A DNA stretch of 64,000 bases from Siphonodentalium dalli (taxonomy: Eukaryota; Mollusca; Scaphopoda; Gadilida; Siphonodentaliidae): NCBI GenBank assembly GCA_032622095.1, contig CP136062.1, forward strand, positions 166,286,090-166,350,089. Reading direction: 5' to 3'. Made by a program: the position numbers and the translations under genes. Of the stretch, positions 27,301 through 34,844 are shown in pieces. The number at the start of each line of letters is the position of its first letter. Positions within the stretch are counted from its first letter, which is position 1. Below the pieces are notes generated by a model. It had not been told where the DNA came from. It was given only the letters and a program-made list of their open reading frames with translations, and did not search any database.

Positions 27301-29575
27301 CCAAATTTGGTTCCAATCAGATAAAATAAATTTGAGTTATGGCAGAATGCGTGAATTCTAAGTTGAAAAAGGGCCATAACTCTGTAACAAAATTCGAACT
27401 CGATCTGTATTTTGGGCTGAGAAACCCATATGCAAAATTTGGTTTCGATTCGATTGAAAATGTTTGAGTTATCGCATTACTCGTAAAGTGTCTATGGACA
27501 GACAGACGGACGGACAGACAGACGAACGACGAGTGGTCAATCCGGGCAACGACACTATGTTTACCATACTATGGTATGGGTAAACATAAAAAGCCACTTG
27601 ATTTTAGAGTTATCCATCTTCATCCGCAATTTGGTCCCAGACTGTCTTCTTGTCGACTGTTTACTGGGCCATTTAAAATTATCGGCGGTGAAAATTAAGA
27701 TTTAAAACATTGATATCTGATCACACTGAGCTTTGGTGATCATCTGAAATCAAATATTTTTTACCCCCGAAGCCAAGGAAATAGTAATTTGCGAGCGTTA
27801 ATTCGGATTATGCAGCTTTAATATCCTTGTGTAACTTTGGCTAAAATTGAGAACACGGTCGACTTCGAAACAGGAAGTTGATAGTTTTTTCGCAATGCAC
27901 TGAAATATTTTGGTGGTTTTCAGTTATCCATTAGTTATATAAACACTACTCCACATGTTTGGGTTGAAATTTGCTGTAAAAACATTATACATTTATATTA
28001 TGAGATTTGAAATTTTGTTTTCTTGTTTGGGAGACTCGCATATATCAGAGAATGTACTGGCACATGATCTTTAATGCTGCACCAGCGCTGCTCCCGTCAT
28101 GAAAGGGTTAAGCTAAAGCAATGACACAAATTATCAAACAGAAACATTGACATCAACTCAAACACTCTTTTGTATTTGTAAAAATCATCCCTGCTGACTT
28201 CATAATTATGTCTGGATGAAAACTAGAAAGGAATTGAAAATTATGGAAAAGTATCAATTTTCGCCTAAATCACTTGGAAGGTCAATGCTGAGTTTTTGAA
28301 AAACCTGGCAGGGAAAATAATTTAAGCATTTCCACCCTTTATTTAATAATAACTGTGCACAAGAAAAATCCATGAAGTGAATTTGGTTGAATTCTCCCTT
28401 GTCCTAATTTGCTTTTGTGGTTATTTCAGAAATGCATGGACCTGTGCCCAAACTTTCCTCTAAAAGAGATCTTAGTGTCGGATGATAGATTGGGGATGTT
28501 TATCGATCAACATCTTCTCATCGTCAATGAAAGGTGAAGTGGTTGATTATTACATGTTATTGATCTAGCTCTCTATAATACTTGTGATCTGGTGACAAAT
28601 TCAACCAGATTAAAGATACAGACGGCCTTCACGGTGGGTATTGCTGTTTAAATAGTCAGATCTGCTAAAATCGCCATAAACAGAAAGAATATTATATAAT
28701 AGACAGATTTTGTTCTTATAGCAATCATAAATATCGCATTCATTGCATTTTATTGTCACGTTTGTATGCTTTGTTATGTAAACAAACAGAAAAAATGTTA
28801 CAGTTTACAGAACCATTTGTTTATAGACAAACACTCAGAACTACTGGATCGCCTAATGAAAATATTCTGGCGAAGATTAAATTATTGGTGCCATCAACAA
28901 TCGCATTAAAATCAGATCAAATTTTATTTTAATTGACTCATTCTACCCGCTGTCAGTTCAAAATGTAGCTAAATCACGTTTCTTCATGATTGGGAAATGA
29001 TCAGACAGAGAGTGTGTACATATAGCAATAGAGATCATATGGGTGTTCCCATAGCTATACTCTGAACATCCCAGATTGATTGTTGTATTGTTTTATTTAT
29101 ACATAGTTATAAGCGATAATGAGTCTAATTAACGTTTATTTGTGATAAAATTACACAATAAATTTATGGTGTCTGTTAACAGTAACCACTATTGTTTTTT
29201 AGATCAGAAAATATTCAAAATACAATCAAAATTAATCGATATAAACATTTCTGGACAGGGGTCTTCGATTCAGATCTAATATTTGATACCCCGGTAACTA
29301 TATAAAACATGTTTACAAAGAGATAGACCATCTTTAATTTATATGTTATTTATAAATGATTCTAGAAGGGGGCAGTTCAAAGTGATTGCAAACATTAGTA
29401 ACTTTATGGTTAATGCTTACATGGACATGATTCTGTTTCAGTATATAAACCACTATTAATTTTGAAATTAATTTGCAGGATAAAAGCAACTAAACAAGGG
29501 CTGAATATTGTGGACAATATCCTTGCAGAAATCATGCGTCTGTTTCTCGATCAGTATATTGAAGGTGTATCATGA
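15282..29575 (+). CDS. RSAD1: RSAD1 / HemW-like radical SAM protein, C-terminal eight exons (5' part missing)
   Basis: Eight exons with GT-AG borders and matching phases encode about 221 residues of the C-terminal half of a HemW/RSAD1 family protein, normally roughly 400 residues. In order: [66 protein letters not shown] and a helical tail ending IEGVS-stop. These are the family's conserved blocks after the radical SAM barrel. From family knowledge, the protein is thought to bind and deliver heme, usually in mitochondria. The CxxxCxxC cluster-binding N-terminus is absent: it would lie 5' of the 100-N gap and I cannot find it in 1-15021. Joined coding segments: 15282-15375, 16002-16052, 18135-18188, 21642-21705, 24013-24160, 25801-25855, 28430-28533, 29479-29575. 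The first visible exon has a one-base frameshift. The family call is near certain; intactness is not. Confidence 0.93.
16002..16052 (+). CDS. RSAD1: RSAD1 exon 2 of the visible set
   Basis: A 51-bp exon, phase 0 to 0, with acceptor TTATTTTTCAG and donor GTAGGT. It encodes [17 protein letters not shown]. The LPD-x-D-x-x-x-xMY pattern is the segment that follows the radical SAM core in HemW proteins. A second GT four bases downstream (GTAGTT) was rejected because it breaks the phase with the next exon. Confidence 0.93.
16618..17806 (+). mobile_element. piggyBac-type element, internally decayed
   Basis: Bounded by TTAA on both sides (16614-16617 and 17807-17810), with 12-bp perfect terminal inverted repeats CCCTTTGAACCC and GGGTTCAAAGGG. 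Both are piggyBac hallmarks. At 1189 bp it is too short for a full transposase, but it retains an N-terminal reading frame and a fragment of the catalytic-domain start. It sits in RSAD1 intron 2, same strand. Confidence 0.9.
16827..17174 (+). pseudogene. piggyBac transposase N-terminus remnant
   Basis: A 115-codon frame starts [16 protein letters not shown], followed by an acidic stretch ([20 protein letters not shown]), like the acidic N-termini of piggyBac transposases, and ends with a Gly/Arg-rich segment and a stop. About 90 bp further on, in another frame (17249-17314), the sequence reads [19 protein letters not shown], matching the start of the piggyBac catalytic region (F-x-D-x-L-W-x-x-I-V-x-E-T). 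Frame change, stops and missing catalytic Asp region make it non-functional. Confidence 0.75.
18135..18188 (+). CDS. RSAD1: RSAD1 exon 3 of the visible set
   Basis: A 54-bp exon, phase 0 to 0, with acceptor TTTTCCAACAG and donor GTATGT. It encodes [18 protein letters not shown]. The GYxxYE[VI]SN[FY]AR block is one of the most diagnostic HemW/RSAD1 signatures. Confidence 0.96.
18543..19613. mobile_element. CCAGGGTTTCCGTTAG inverted-repeat element with nested copy
   Basis: Left end CCAGGGTTTCCGTTAG and right end CTAACGGAAACCCTGG are perfect inverted repeats, hAT-like in form, though the flanks give only a partial match and no clean 8-bp duplication. A nested element with AGGTACT-type ends lies at about 18570-19036. 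A related CCCATTCCCCCAACCCCTAA segment recurs as a palindrome at 20100-20212. In RSAD1 intron 3. Confidence 0.65.
19741..19995. mobile_element. piggyBac-like MITE (CCCTTTCATGAC family)
   Basis: Begins CCCTTGCATGACTGGAAC after CTAA and ends GTCATGAAAGGG before TTAA. The interior is a set of complementary CATTCTCTTATATATGCGAG and TATATAAGAGAATGCA segments that fold into long hairpins. The TTAA target and CCC ends indicate piggyBac-type mobilisation. Confidence 0.8.
20100..20212. repeat. Short palindromic repeat
   Basis: TTAGGGGTTGGGGGAATGGG at 20098 is inverted at 20182-20206, enclosing CCTATACTACACC and a CCAAATATGGAGTGCATTCC segment that is inverted again at 20283-20304. Confidence 0.7.
20254..20545. 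repeat. Dispersed repeat, copy 1 (second copy 30005-30270)
   Basis: Shares TTTCCAAATATGGAG, GTAAATG...GTGAGAAT, CAGT(C/A)ATGAATAT and CATTGACCTC with 30005-30270 in the same order, at moderate identity. Confidence 0.6.
20573..21003 (+). mobile_element. tRNA-derived SINE
   Basis: The head TGGTCCAGTGATTAGCGTGT fits a tRNA-type A box, followed 40 bp later by a weak B-box-like GGGTTTGCAG. The body has GACCCTTGAGCAAGGTTGCT, resembling the conserved central motif of V-SINE-type elements. The 3' end is GCTATATAAAACTGGTCATT and an (ATT)n tail, as is usual for SINEs. About 430 bp, in RSAD1 intron 3. Confidence 0.7.
21642..21705 (+). CDS. RSAD1: RSAD1 exon 4 of the visible set
   Basis: A 64-bp exon, phase 0 in and phase 1 out, with acceptor TTTATTCTAG and donor GTAGGA. 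It encodes [20 protein letters not shown] and a Pro, covering the family's HNxxYW...YxGxGPGAH block; the GAH is completed by the next exon. A CAGTAATGC-type repeat begins about 38 bp downstream of the donor. Confidence 0.95.
21743..21867. mobile_element. CAGTAATGC-family foldback, degenerate copy
   Basis: Contains AATAATCGACTACTTAACCA, CAGGATTTAGTCGGAAATAT and GGGCATTACTGTA. It belongs with copies at 30612, 33845, 36442 and 38360. It starts 38 bp after the donor of RSAD1 exon 4. Confidence 0.65.
21911..22345. mobile_element. hAT-like MITE (CAAGCCTT family), copy A
   Basis: Terminal inverted repeats CAAGCCTTGA(T/A)ATAGTGTGTCTGACATTTGCAG, split here over both ends. Flanks ATATTTGC (21903-21910) and ATATCTGC (22346-22353) are an 8-bp duplication with one mismatch. 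It carries two hairpins with arms GGTGAATTTGGTGATGC and TCACTAAATTCACCC. In RSAD1 intron 4. Confidence 0.85.
22397..22641. mobile_element. piggyBac-like MITE (CCCTTTCATGAC family)
   Basis: Starts CCCTTCCATGACTGAAGC, ends CATCTTGAAAGGG, with TTAA at both flanks (22392-22395, one extra A before the element; 22642-22645). Same hairpin interior as 19741-19995. Confidence 0.8.
22821..23240. mobile_element. AGGTACTCAATCC-family element
   Basis: TTAAAGGTACTCAATCCGAT at the left. The interior contains ATTGCCCAAAAATAATGCTA, CTTGATTTTAGAGTTATCC and AATAGTAATTGAGGGGCG. Related copies: 26054-27810 (interrupted), 32668-32813 (minimal), 18570-19036, and a fragment ending at 60016. Confidence 0.65.
23660..23935. 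mobile_element. hAT-like MITE (CAAGCCTT family), truncated copy B
   Basis: Contains TTTGCAGAATGAGGTCCCC, one full hairpin, and the internal GGAGACCTAGGATCAGATTG and AATTACGGGATATAGAAACT segment shared with copies D and E. The distal hairpin and terminus are missing. In RSAD1 intron 4. Confidence 0.75.
24013..24160 (+). CDS. RSAD1: RSAD1 exon 5 of the visible set
   Basis: A 148-bp exon, phase 1 in and phase 2 out, with acceptor AATGTTTCAG and donor GTAAAA. It starts by completing GAHGRF, then encodes a variable linker with [20 protein letters not shown], ending at SAFDR split with the next exon. Confidence 0.95.
24560..24690. repeat. Dispersed repeat, inverted relative to 35340-35410
   Basis: GCCAATCAGATTGCTAGTTA and CAACCGGATGTGGGGA are reverse-complemented at 35348-35391, in the region between the two genes and exon 4 of ATF7IP. 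Confidence 0.7.
25801..25855 (+). CDS. RSAD1: RSAD1 exon 6 of the visible set
   Basis: A 55-bp exon, phase 2 in and phase 0 out, with acceptor ACTTACAG and donor GTAATT. It encodes [18 protein letters not shown], matching the E-x-L-x-x-GLR-x-x-x-GV segment at the start of the HemN C-terminal domain. Confidence 0.94.
26054..27810. mobile_element. AGGTACTCAATCC-family element split by a 1.35 kb insertion
   Basis: The left half (26054-26243) and right half (27586-27810) together match the order seen at 22821-23240. The insertion between them contains CATAACT/GAGTTAT repeats, TCGAACTCGATCTGTATTTT twice, and a GACAGACGGACGGACAGACA run at about 27500. A degenerate CATTTATATAAGAGAATGCC piece near 26425 is from the CCCTTTCATGAC family. 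In RSAD1 intron 6. Confidence 0.6.
28026..28109. mobile_element. piggyBac-like MITE, right-half fragment
   Basis: GGGAGACTCGCATATATCAG through GCTCCCGTCATGAAAGGG then TTAA. Only the right half of the CCCTTTCATGAC family is present. Confidence 0.75.
28430..28533 (+). CDS. RSAD1: RSAD1 exon 7 of the visible set
   Basis: A 104-bp exon, phase 0 in and phase 2 out, with acceptor GGTTATTTCAG and donor GTGAAG. It encodes [19 protein letters not shown] and continues to QHLLIVNE. It has the helical character of the HemN_C region; assignment rests on phase continuity and position. Confidence 0.9.
29479..29575 (+). CDS. RSAD1: RSAD1 terminal exon with stop codon
   Basis: A 97-bp terminal exon after acceptor TTAATTTGCAG. 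It encodes [20 protein letters not shown] and ends IEGVS-TGA at 29573-29575. The T-x-x-GL-x-x-x-[DN]-x-[IL] pattern is the usual HemW C-terminal end. The stop codon lies inside the 8-bp target duplication (ATGAGAAT) of a hAT-like MITE that starts at 29580. Confidence 0.94.
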
Positions 29576-29579
29576 GAAT

Positions 29580-29741
29580 CAAGCCTTCAAATAGTGTGTC
29601 TGTCATTCTGCTTACACCTCAGCAGAATGAGGTTCCCAGAGGGTGAATTTGGTGATTCTAGCCTGCTGTGGGGTAGCATCACTAAATTCACCCTCTGGGG
29701 ACCTCATTCTGCAAATGACAGACACACTATTTCAAGGCTTG
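29580..29741. mobile_element. hAT-like MITE (CAAGCCTT family), short copy C on the RSAD1 stop codon
   Basis: CAAGCCTTCAAATAGTGTGT at the left is inverted at the right, with a perfect 8-bp duplication ATGAGAAT at 29572-29579 and 29742-29749. The left duplication contains the RSAD1 TGA. The 162-bp element is almost a single hairpin. The open frame running out of its right end is fortuitous. Confidence 0.9.
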
Positions 29742-30004
29742 ATGAGAATGAATACAAAGACTGGCGGTGCTCTTTCCATGTTGTGATTTCAAAACCTGAG
29801 GACTGGGAAACGTTCAGGCAAGGATGTGTTGGTGAAAAACATGGGATGTGTGTGATACAAGGTGAAAGGACTAGTCACATATTGGATGTTAAGCCACATT
29901 AAAATATATTTTTGATTCTGACAATTATTTGACCCCATTCAAAGTTTCCTTCATCCACTCCAGCTACTTACATTGTATATCACATGTGCTGGATGCTGGA
30001 ATAT

Positions 30005-30270
30005 TGTATCATCGCAAGATGACGTAATCAAGCATTTCCAAATATGGAGCGCATGCTTGGTGCAGTAAATGTGAGAATTGTGGTAGTTACAAAACGCAAT
30101 AAAAACAAATCAGTAATGAATATAATTGGCTAATAAAAACTCAAAGATATTGTATCCAAGATTGTGACGAGAATTATGAATATATCGCCTGTATTATAAA
30201 ATTTGTCATGCTTCGATATCCATGAGAAAATTGTCCACGCATCATTGACCTCCGATCTCGCCATTTAAAT
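30005..30270. repeat. Dispersed repeat, copy 2 of 20254-20545
   Basis: CATTTCCAAATATGGAGCGC, GTGCAGTAAATGTGAGAAT and CATCATTGACCTCCG in the same order as copy 1. It lies downstream of RSAD1; an AATAAA at about 30094 falls inside it. Confidence 0.6.
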
Positions 30271-30611
30271 ATAACCAATCATGGATCTATTTGTAATTAT
30301 CAGCGGCTTTTTATAGACACTGGATTCCACTTGCACAGATCATGCCATGAATCTCTACTCTGGCTAACGCCAGTAGAGATCATATTCCACCAGTACAAAC
30401 CCTGGGAACTTTTTGAAGTTTTGACAGGAAACCTTATAAAGTTGAAAAAATAACTAGGGGAACTCGAAATTGCATGCTTTTCTCTGATGTTTGTGAGCAG
30501 ATATCGCAAGAGACATTGAATCTATTACCCAGGCGAAATTCCATTGTAAGAGACACAAAACAAAATCACTCAAAAGTCACTTAAATCTTGCAATTTCGAT
30601 TTGGGACCTTT

Positions 30612-30752
30612 ACTTCAGACTAACCCCTTAACCACATCAGAATTATGGGTAAGCTTTCCAATTAATGGCAACAAGCCATATTTCCGACTAAATCCTGAAA
30701 AGTTACCCATAATTATGCTGTGGTTAAGGGGTCGATTAATTAGGGCATTACT
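30612..30752. mobile_element. CAGTAATGC-family foldback
   Basis: CCTTAACCACATCAGAATTA and its inverted form TAATTATGCTGTGGTTAAGG flank ATGGCAACAAGCCATATTTC. The right end is GGGCATTACTG followed by TA. Confidence 0.75.
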
Positions 30753-30759
30753 GTAGGTA

Positions 30760-32103
30760 TGGTTTTGATATTCTCTGCATGGTTACTTATATATTATACG
30801 AAACCTGAAACGAACATATGCGTACACTTAGAGTAGAGAGGGCATAAGAGAACGAGCTGTAACATATGATATAGCATTTATTCAGACGTAAGTATACAAC
30901 ATTCTACATTGATAGGTATATAAAAGAATGATCTATTAAATGGCTTGTCTAATGAACACAGATATACACCAAAAACAGTCATGAACACATTGTATGATAG
31001 CGGAGACCAATTACTGTATACACGGAAGAATGCATCAAATTGAAGTTGCTGCTTTGTCCACTCAGTTTCATTTCTTAGGCACTCTCAAGACAGTCTTGAA
31101 ACTCTCTGCATGCCGCTTTTCTCAAATGAATCAAATATCTTTTGGCTGTCGAGAATTTGGGAATGACAAACCACATTTTTGAATATATTAACATTCATGT
31201 ATGTCATAATGGAAAGCAGGCGACTATGGTCACAGAAGCACAAGTTTTATGGAAAATATCAGATATCATTCCGCTGTCAAGAATTATTACTCAAGTATAT
31301 AATAACTGAAAACAGGTGTCTGTGGCGGGATGACAGGAACACATTTCTGGAAGATATCAGGGACCATACAGTTAATAGTGCTTAAGGGGTCACTCTCACC
31401 TAAAAACAAAAAGAAGGTGCTGAAGAGTAAACAGGGTTTGCTACCGGCGCTGAATGTCAACTGTATTACTTAGAAGTCTGGTGCCCATCTGCAATTTGTT
31501 TTCAGTTCATTCTAATTTTCATTGCAACGTATTGGAATTATTCTAGCAGCAATCGTGACAGATGCAAACGTCATTTCGAACGAGATTTCAAAATCTGAGT
31601 ACCCTTCAGCATAATTTCGAAACCTGTCCTTCAGAACTTTTTTTTTTTAGATGAGAGTGACCTCTTCAGTGTTAATGGTCCCCGAATATATGATCAAATC
31701 TACTGTGTGTATGTACTGCTACATGAGTTCATTGCAGATGTGCTCAATGAATTTTGGAAGGAACAAAATGCAAATAACCCTAGACGGGTGAATTTTTTAA
31801 GATACTGATGATCAAGTTTGTTTGTATTTTTGATATATGTGGAATGTTGCTATAATAGACGACAAGTATTATTTGAGAAATGTAGACAAAATACATGAGC
31901 ACTGTGATGTCATGATTGAAAAAAAAAAGATATAAATAATTTATAAAAAGATGTTATTTACAACATTATGTTGAGAGGGTATATACAAAAGTGAAGAAGT
32001 TTTTGGGAAAAGAAATGAAATTTCTGGAACAGGAACAAGAAACTGGCCATTGTTCATATTTACTAATTATATCAAACTCTCATTTTAGATGTCATAATGA
32101 AAT
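30760..32103. other. No gene recognised between RSAD1 and the next MITE
   Basis: AT-rich sequence. Short open frames at 30994 and 31179 have no recognisable motif and no splice context. A 9-T run and a 9-A run occur at 31641 and 31921. Confidence 0.4.
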
Positions 32104-32111
32104 GATCATGA

Positions 32112-32555
32112 CAAACCTGAAAATAGTGTGTCTGTCATTTGCAGAATGAGGTCCCCAGAGGGTGAATTTAGTGATGCTCACACACAGTGGGCTAGCATCA
32201 CCAAATTCACCCTCTGGGGACCTCATTCTACTTAGGCCTAATTTTCTGGGAAGTATCTATAGTCTCAAATTAACATTGTTTTTAGTACTTTTCCCCTTCT
32301 GTTCAGTTTCTATATCCCCTCAATTTGCAGAAGATAAAATCTATAATCGAGGTGACTAATGGGTGACCATCACCAACTTTAACTTGGGGAACGTCAATCT
32401 AATCCTAGGTCTCCCATAGCAGTTGAGGCCTAATCAGTATGAGGTTCCCAGAGGGTGAATTTGGTGATGCTAGCCTATTGTGCAGGGTAGTCTCACTAAA
32501 TTCACCCTCTAGAGACCTTATACTGCAAATGACAGATACACTATTTGCAGACATG
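32112..32555. mobile_element. hAT-like MITE (CAAGCCTT family), full copy D
   Basis: Left end CAAACCTGAAAATAGTGTGT, right end inverted (ACACTATTTGCAGACATG), perfect 8-bp duplication GATCATGA at 32104-32111 and 32556-32563. 444 bp with one hairpin near each end and the internal AATTTGCAGAAGATAAAAT spacer. Lies between the two convergent genes. Confidence 0.88.
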
Positions 32556-32667
32556 GATCATGAGAAAAGAAGTCTTTAAGGGTTAAAAAAGGCATTGTTG
32601 CAATATTAGTTTTTAAGGTCCAGCTATTTAATAATATATTAAATCAAGAATATTCATTTAATCTTAA

Positions 32668-32813
32668 AGGTACTCAATCCGATCAGACGCTCCAAAATAA
32701 CTATTTCTTTGGCTTCGGGGGTAAAAAATATTCGATTTGAGTCGAGAAAATATTTGTTACCCCGGAAGCCAAAGAAATAGTAATTTAGGAACGTCTGATC
32801 GGATTTAGTACCT
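32668..32813. mobile_element. Minimal TTAA-flanked foldback (AGGTACTCAATCC family)
   Basis: AGGTACTCAATCCGATCAGA is inverted at the right end, and AACTATTTCTTTGGCTTC is inverted too, so nearly the whole 146 bp is one hairpin. TTAA lies at both borders (32664-32667, 32814-32817). Confidence 0.8.
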
Positions 32814-32884
32814 TTAAATAGTTATTCATAAATTGTTGGGTCACACCAAAACCGATAGTTGAGATTATTATTATCACTTGATAC

Positions 32885-33473
32885 CACAGGTCCCCTGGTA
32901 TGATACCACCACTATGAGTTTATATAAGGATTAACTGTCATGTGGACTGTTTTTATGGAGATGTAACCGTGAGGTAAGTGGTCATAACTTGTGTAAAACC
33001 CGAAGGGTTTTACATACAAGTTATGACCACTTACCTCACGGTTACATCTCCATAAAAACAGTCCATATGACAGTTAATCCTTATATTTATATACATTTAG
33101 CGAAAAAGCCACTTTTGTAAATGAATTTAAATCGAAAAGTGTATCGTGACAAAACCAGCCCAAAATATCCCATAGCACCCTTGGCAAAAGTTAACAGGAA
33201 CAATTTCTCTTTATATTGAAACCCGATGATTTATTAAGTCAATCCTGCGCGAGTCCAAAACATTACGCGTTCGTCTTTCCAAAACCAATGACGGGTCGAT
33301 GTAATTATGAGGCTGCAGTTATGACCTCTTGCGCGTTCACCGAGAAATAATTGCAACTAGCCACCTGGGTGCCGACCAATCGGAATGCTGGATTTAGTGA
33401 TAATCACACTTAGTATGTAAATATATACTAATACATATACTCGTAGTGGTGGTATCGCACCAGGGGACCTGTG
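32885..33473. mobile_element. hAT-like element with internal palindrome
   Basis: Left end CACAGGTCCCCTGGTATGAT and right end inverted, with GATACCACCACTA subterminal. Flanks CTTGATAC (32877-32884) and CTTAATAC (33474-33481) are an 8-bp duplication with one mismatch. The left part is a near-perfect palindrome at 32922-33087. Confidence 0.82.
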
Positions 33474-33844
33474 CTTAATACTATGAGAAGTATATTCAGA
33501 GGTAATTAAACATATGATTTCCCATTCATCAACATAAGGATCAGAATAACCCATTGTGGGGTTGCTGCAGTAATTTTGATCTTGGCTTGGATATTTATTA
33601 TCCATGAAAGCACCTTTTCCAACAGACAGTACTAGAAGGAACAATGATAATTAAGCATATCCATACTCACAACCCATTGCCGGGACTCTGCAAAAAAATG
33701 TGTTTTTCTTGATTTGGACACTATTGATGAAAGGACTTTTCCAGACAAACGGGACACATAACCAGACATAAGATGGGAATTTGTATGGACTAAAGAGATA
33801 AGATATCCAGTTCAATATGGCCACACAGCTTTACTTGCTGTTCA

Positions 33845-33968
33845 TCAGAAAGCTCTCCCCGAGAGCTTTCCGATGAATGGCAACAAGACATATTTCCAAC
33901 TAAATCCTGAAAAGTTACCCATAATTCTGCTGTGGTTAAGAAGTCGATTACTTAGAGCATTACTGTAG
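33845..33968. mobile_element. CAGTAATGC-family element, right part
   Basis: GAGAGCTTTCCGATGAATGG, CTGAAAAGTTACCCATAATT, GTGGTTAAGAAGTCGATTAC and GAGCATTACTG before TA. The left terminus is missing. Confidence 0.7.
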
Positions 33969-33979
33969 ACAACTAATAT

Positions 33980-34682
33980 ACCCCATATTCAGTTTTATCT
34001 GCATTTTATTCACAAAATATCTATTTCTAGTCTTCAAATCAGGATTTATAAAAATTATGTTGTTGAAATTGCTGCTCAGTAGAGATAGACCATGTTTAAT
34101 ATATTGAATATTGGAGAACTTTTATAAATAATTTCAACTCATTAACAAGGCATAACATATGCACAATAATTTCATCCTACTAACATGCTTCCAATGTGTT
34201 GACCACCCAACAAAGATGATACAGATGTGATAATGTGTAAAGTATTATGAAGTTAAGTAATAACATTAGTTTGTTTTCTCTCAAAATAACAATGGTTTGT
34301 TTTCTTTCAACTACCACAAATTTCATTCAGTAATAATTATTTTTTATCAGAGTCCCTTGGAAGCCAGACAATTTGATTAACCGACCCCCACCCCCCTCAA
34401 ACTCAAGATACGGTAGCTATTATAGTAGCTACTGTGGATTGAAGACTATGATACAGCATTTTTACTTTGTAGCACAGGAAGCAAGAGACAATTTCTTTAG
34501 ACGTGTGTAAAATCAGATTGTCTGGCTTATAGTACAACATATCACACCTCTGACATACATGTATGTCCCACTATGCTATTCTGAGAAAGGAATATTATGA
34601 TACATATAAAATGAAGGAAATGTAAGTTTCAGTGAGTGAGATGAAGAAGGTTGAAATGATAATTTGCCTAGTTGAATGTTCA
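33980..34682. other. ATF7IP 3' flank; no other gene seen
   Basis: Sequence downstream (minus strand) of the ATF7IP stop. AT-rich, with a CCGACCCCCACCCCCC run at 34381. I saw no convincing minus-strand AATAAA close to the stop, so the transcript end is not placed. Confidence 0.4.
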
Positions 34683-34844
34683 TCAGCTCTTTTGCGGCAA
34701 CAGGTGAATGGTACTGGCATCACTAAATGGCCCAACTCTTGAATGAATGTCCAGTGCTCGGACAGCAAAATGATATTTGTTCCCATCTTGGAATTGAGTC
34801 AGTGTGCATGCCATTGGCAGAGGTAAGGCTTTCACATCTCCAAC
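34683..34844 (-). CDS. ATF7IP: ATF7IP terminal FN3 exon with stop codon
   Basis: A 162-bp terminal exon after acceptor TATATTTGCAG. It encodes [18 protein letters not shown], then [20 protein letters not shown] and ends LLPQKS-TGA. It contains the strongest ATF7IP family signature in the window ([15 protein letters not shown]). Confidence 0.95.
   Translation of the reverse strand, partial: VGDVKALPLPMACTLTQFQDGNKYHFAVRALDIHSRVGPFSDASTIHLLPQKS

Noticed and set aside
29594-29902. 102-codon open frame after the RSAD1 stop
   Set aside because: It starts inside a MITE hairpin and reads into the 3' flank; RSAD1 already ends at 29575.
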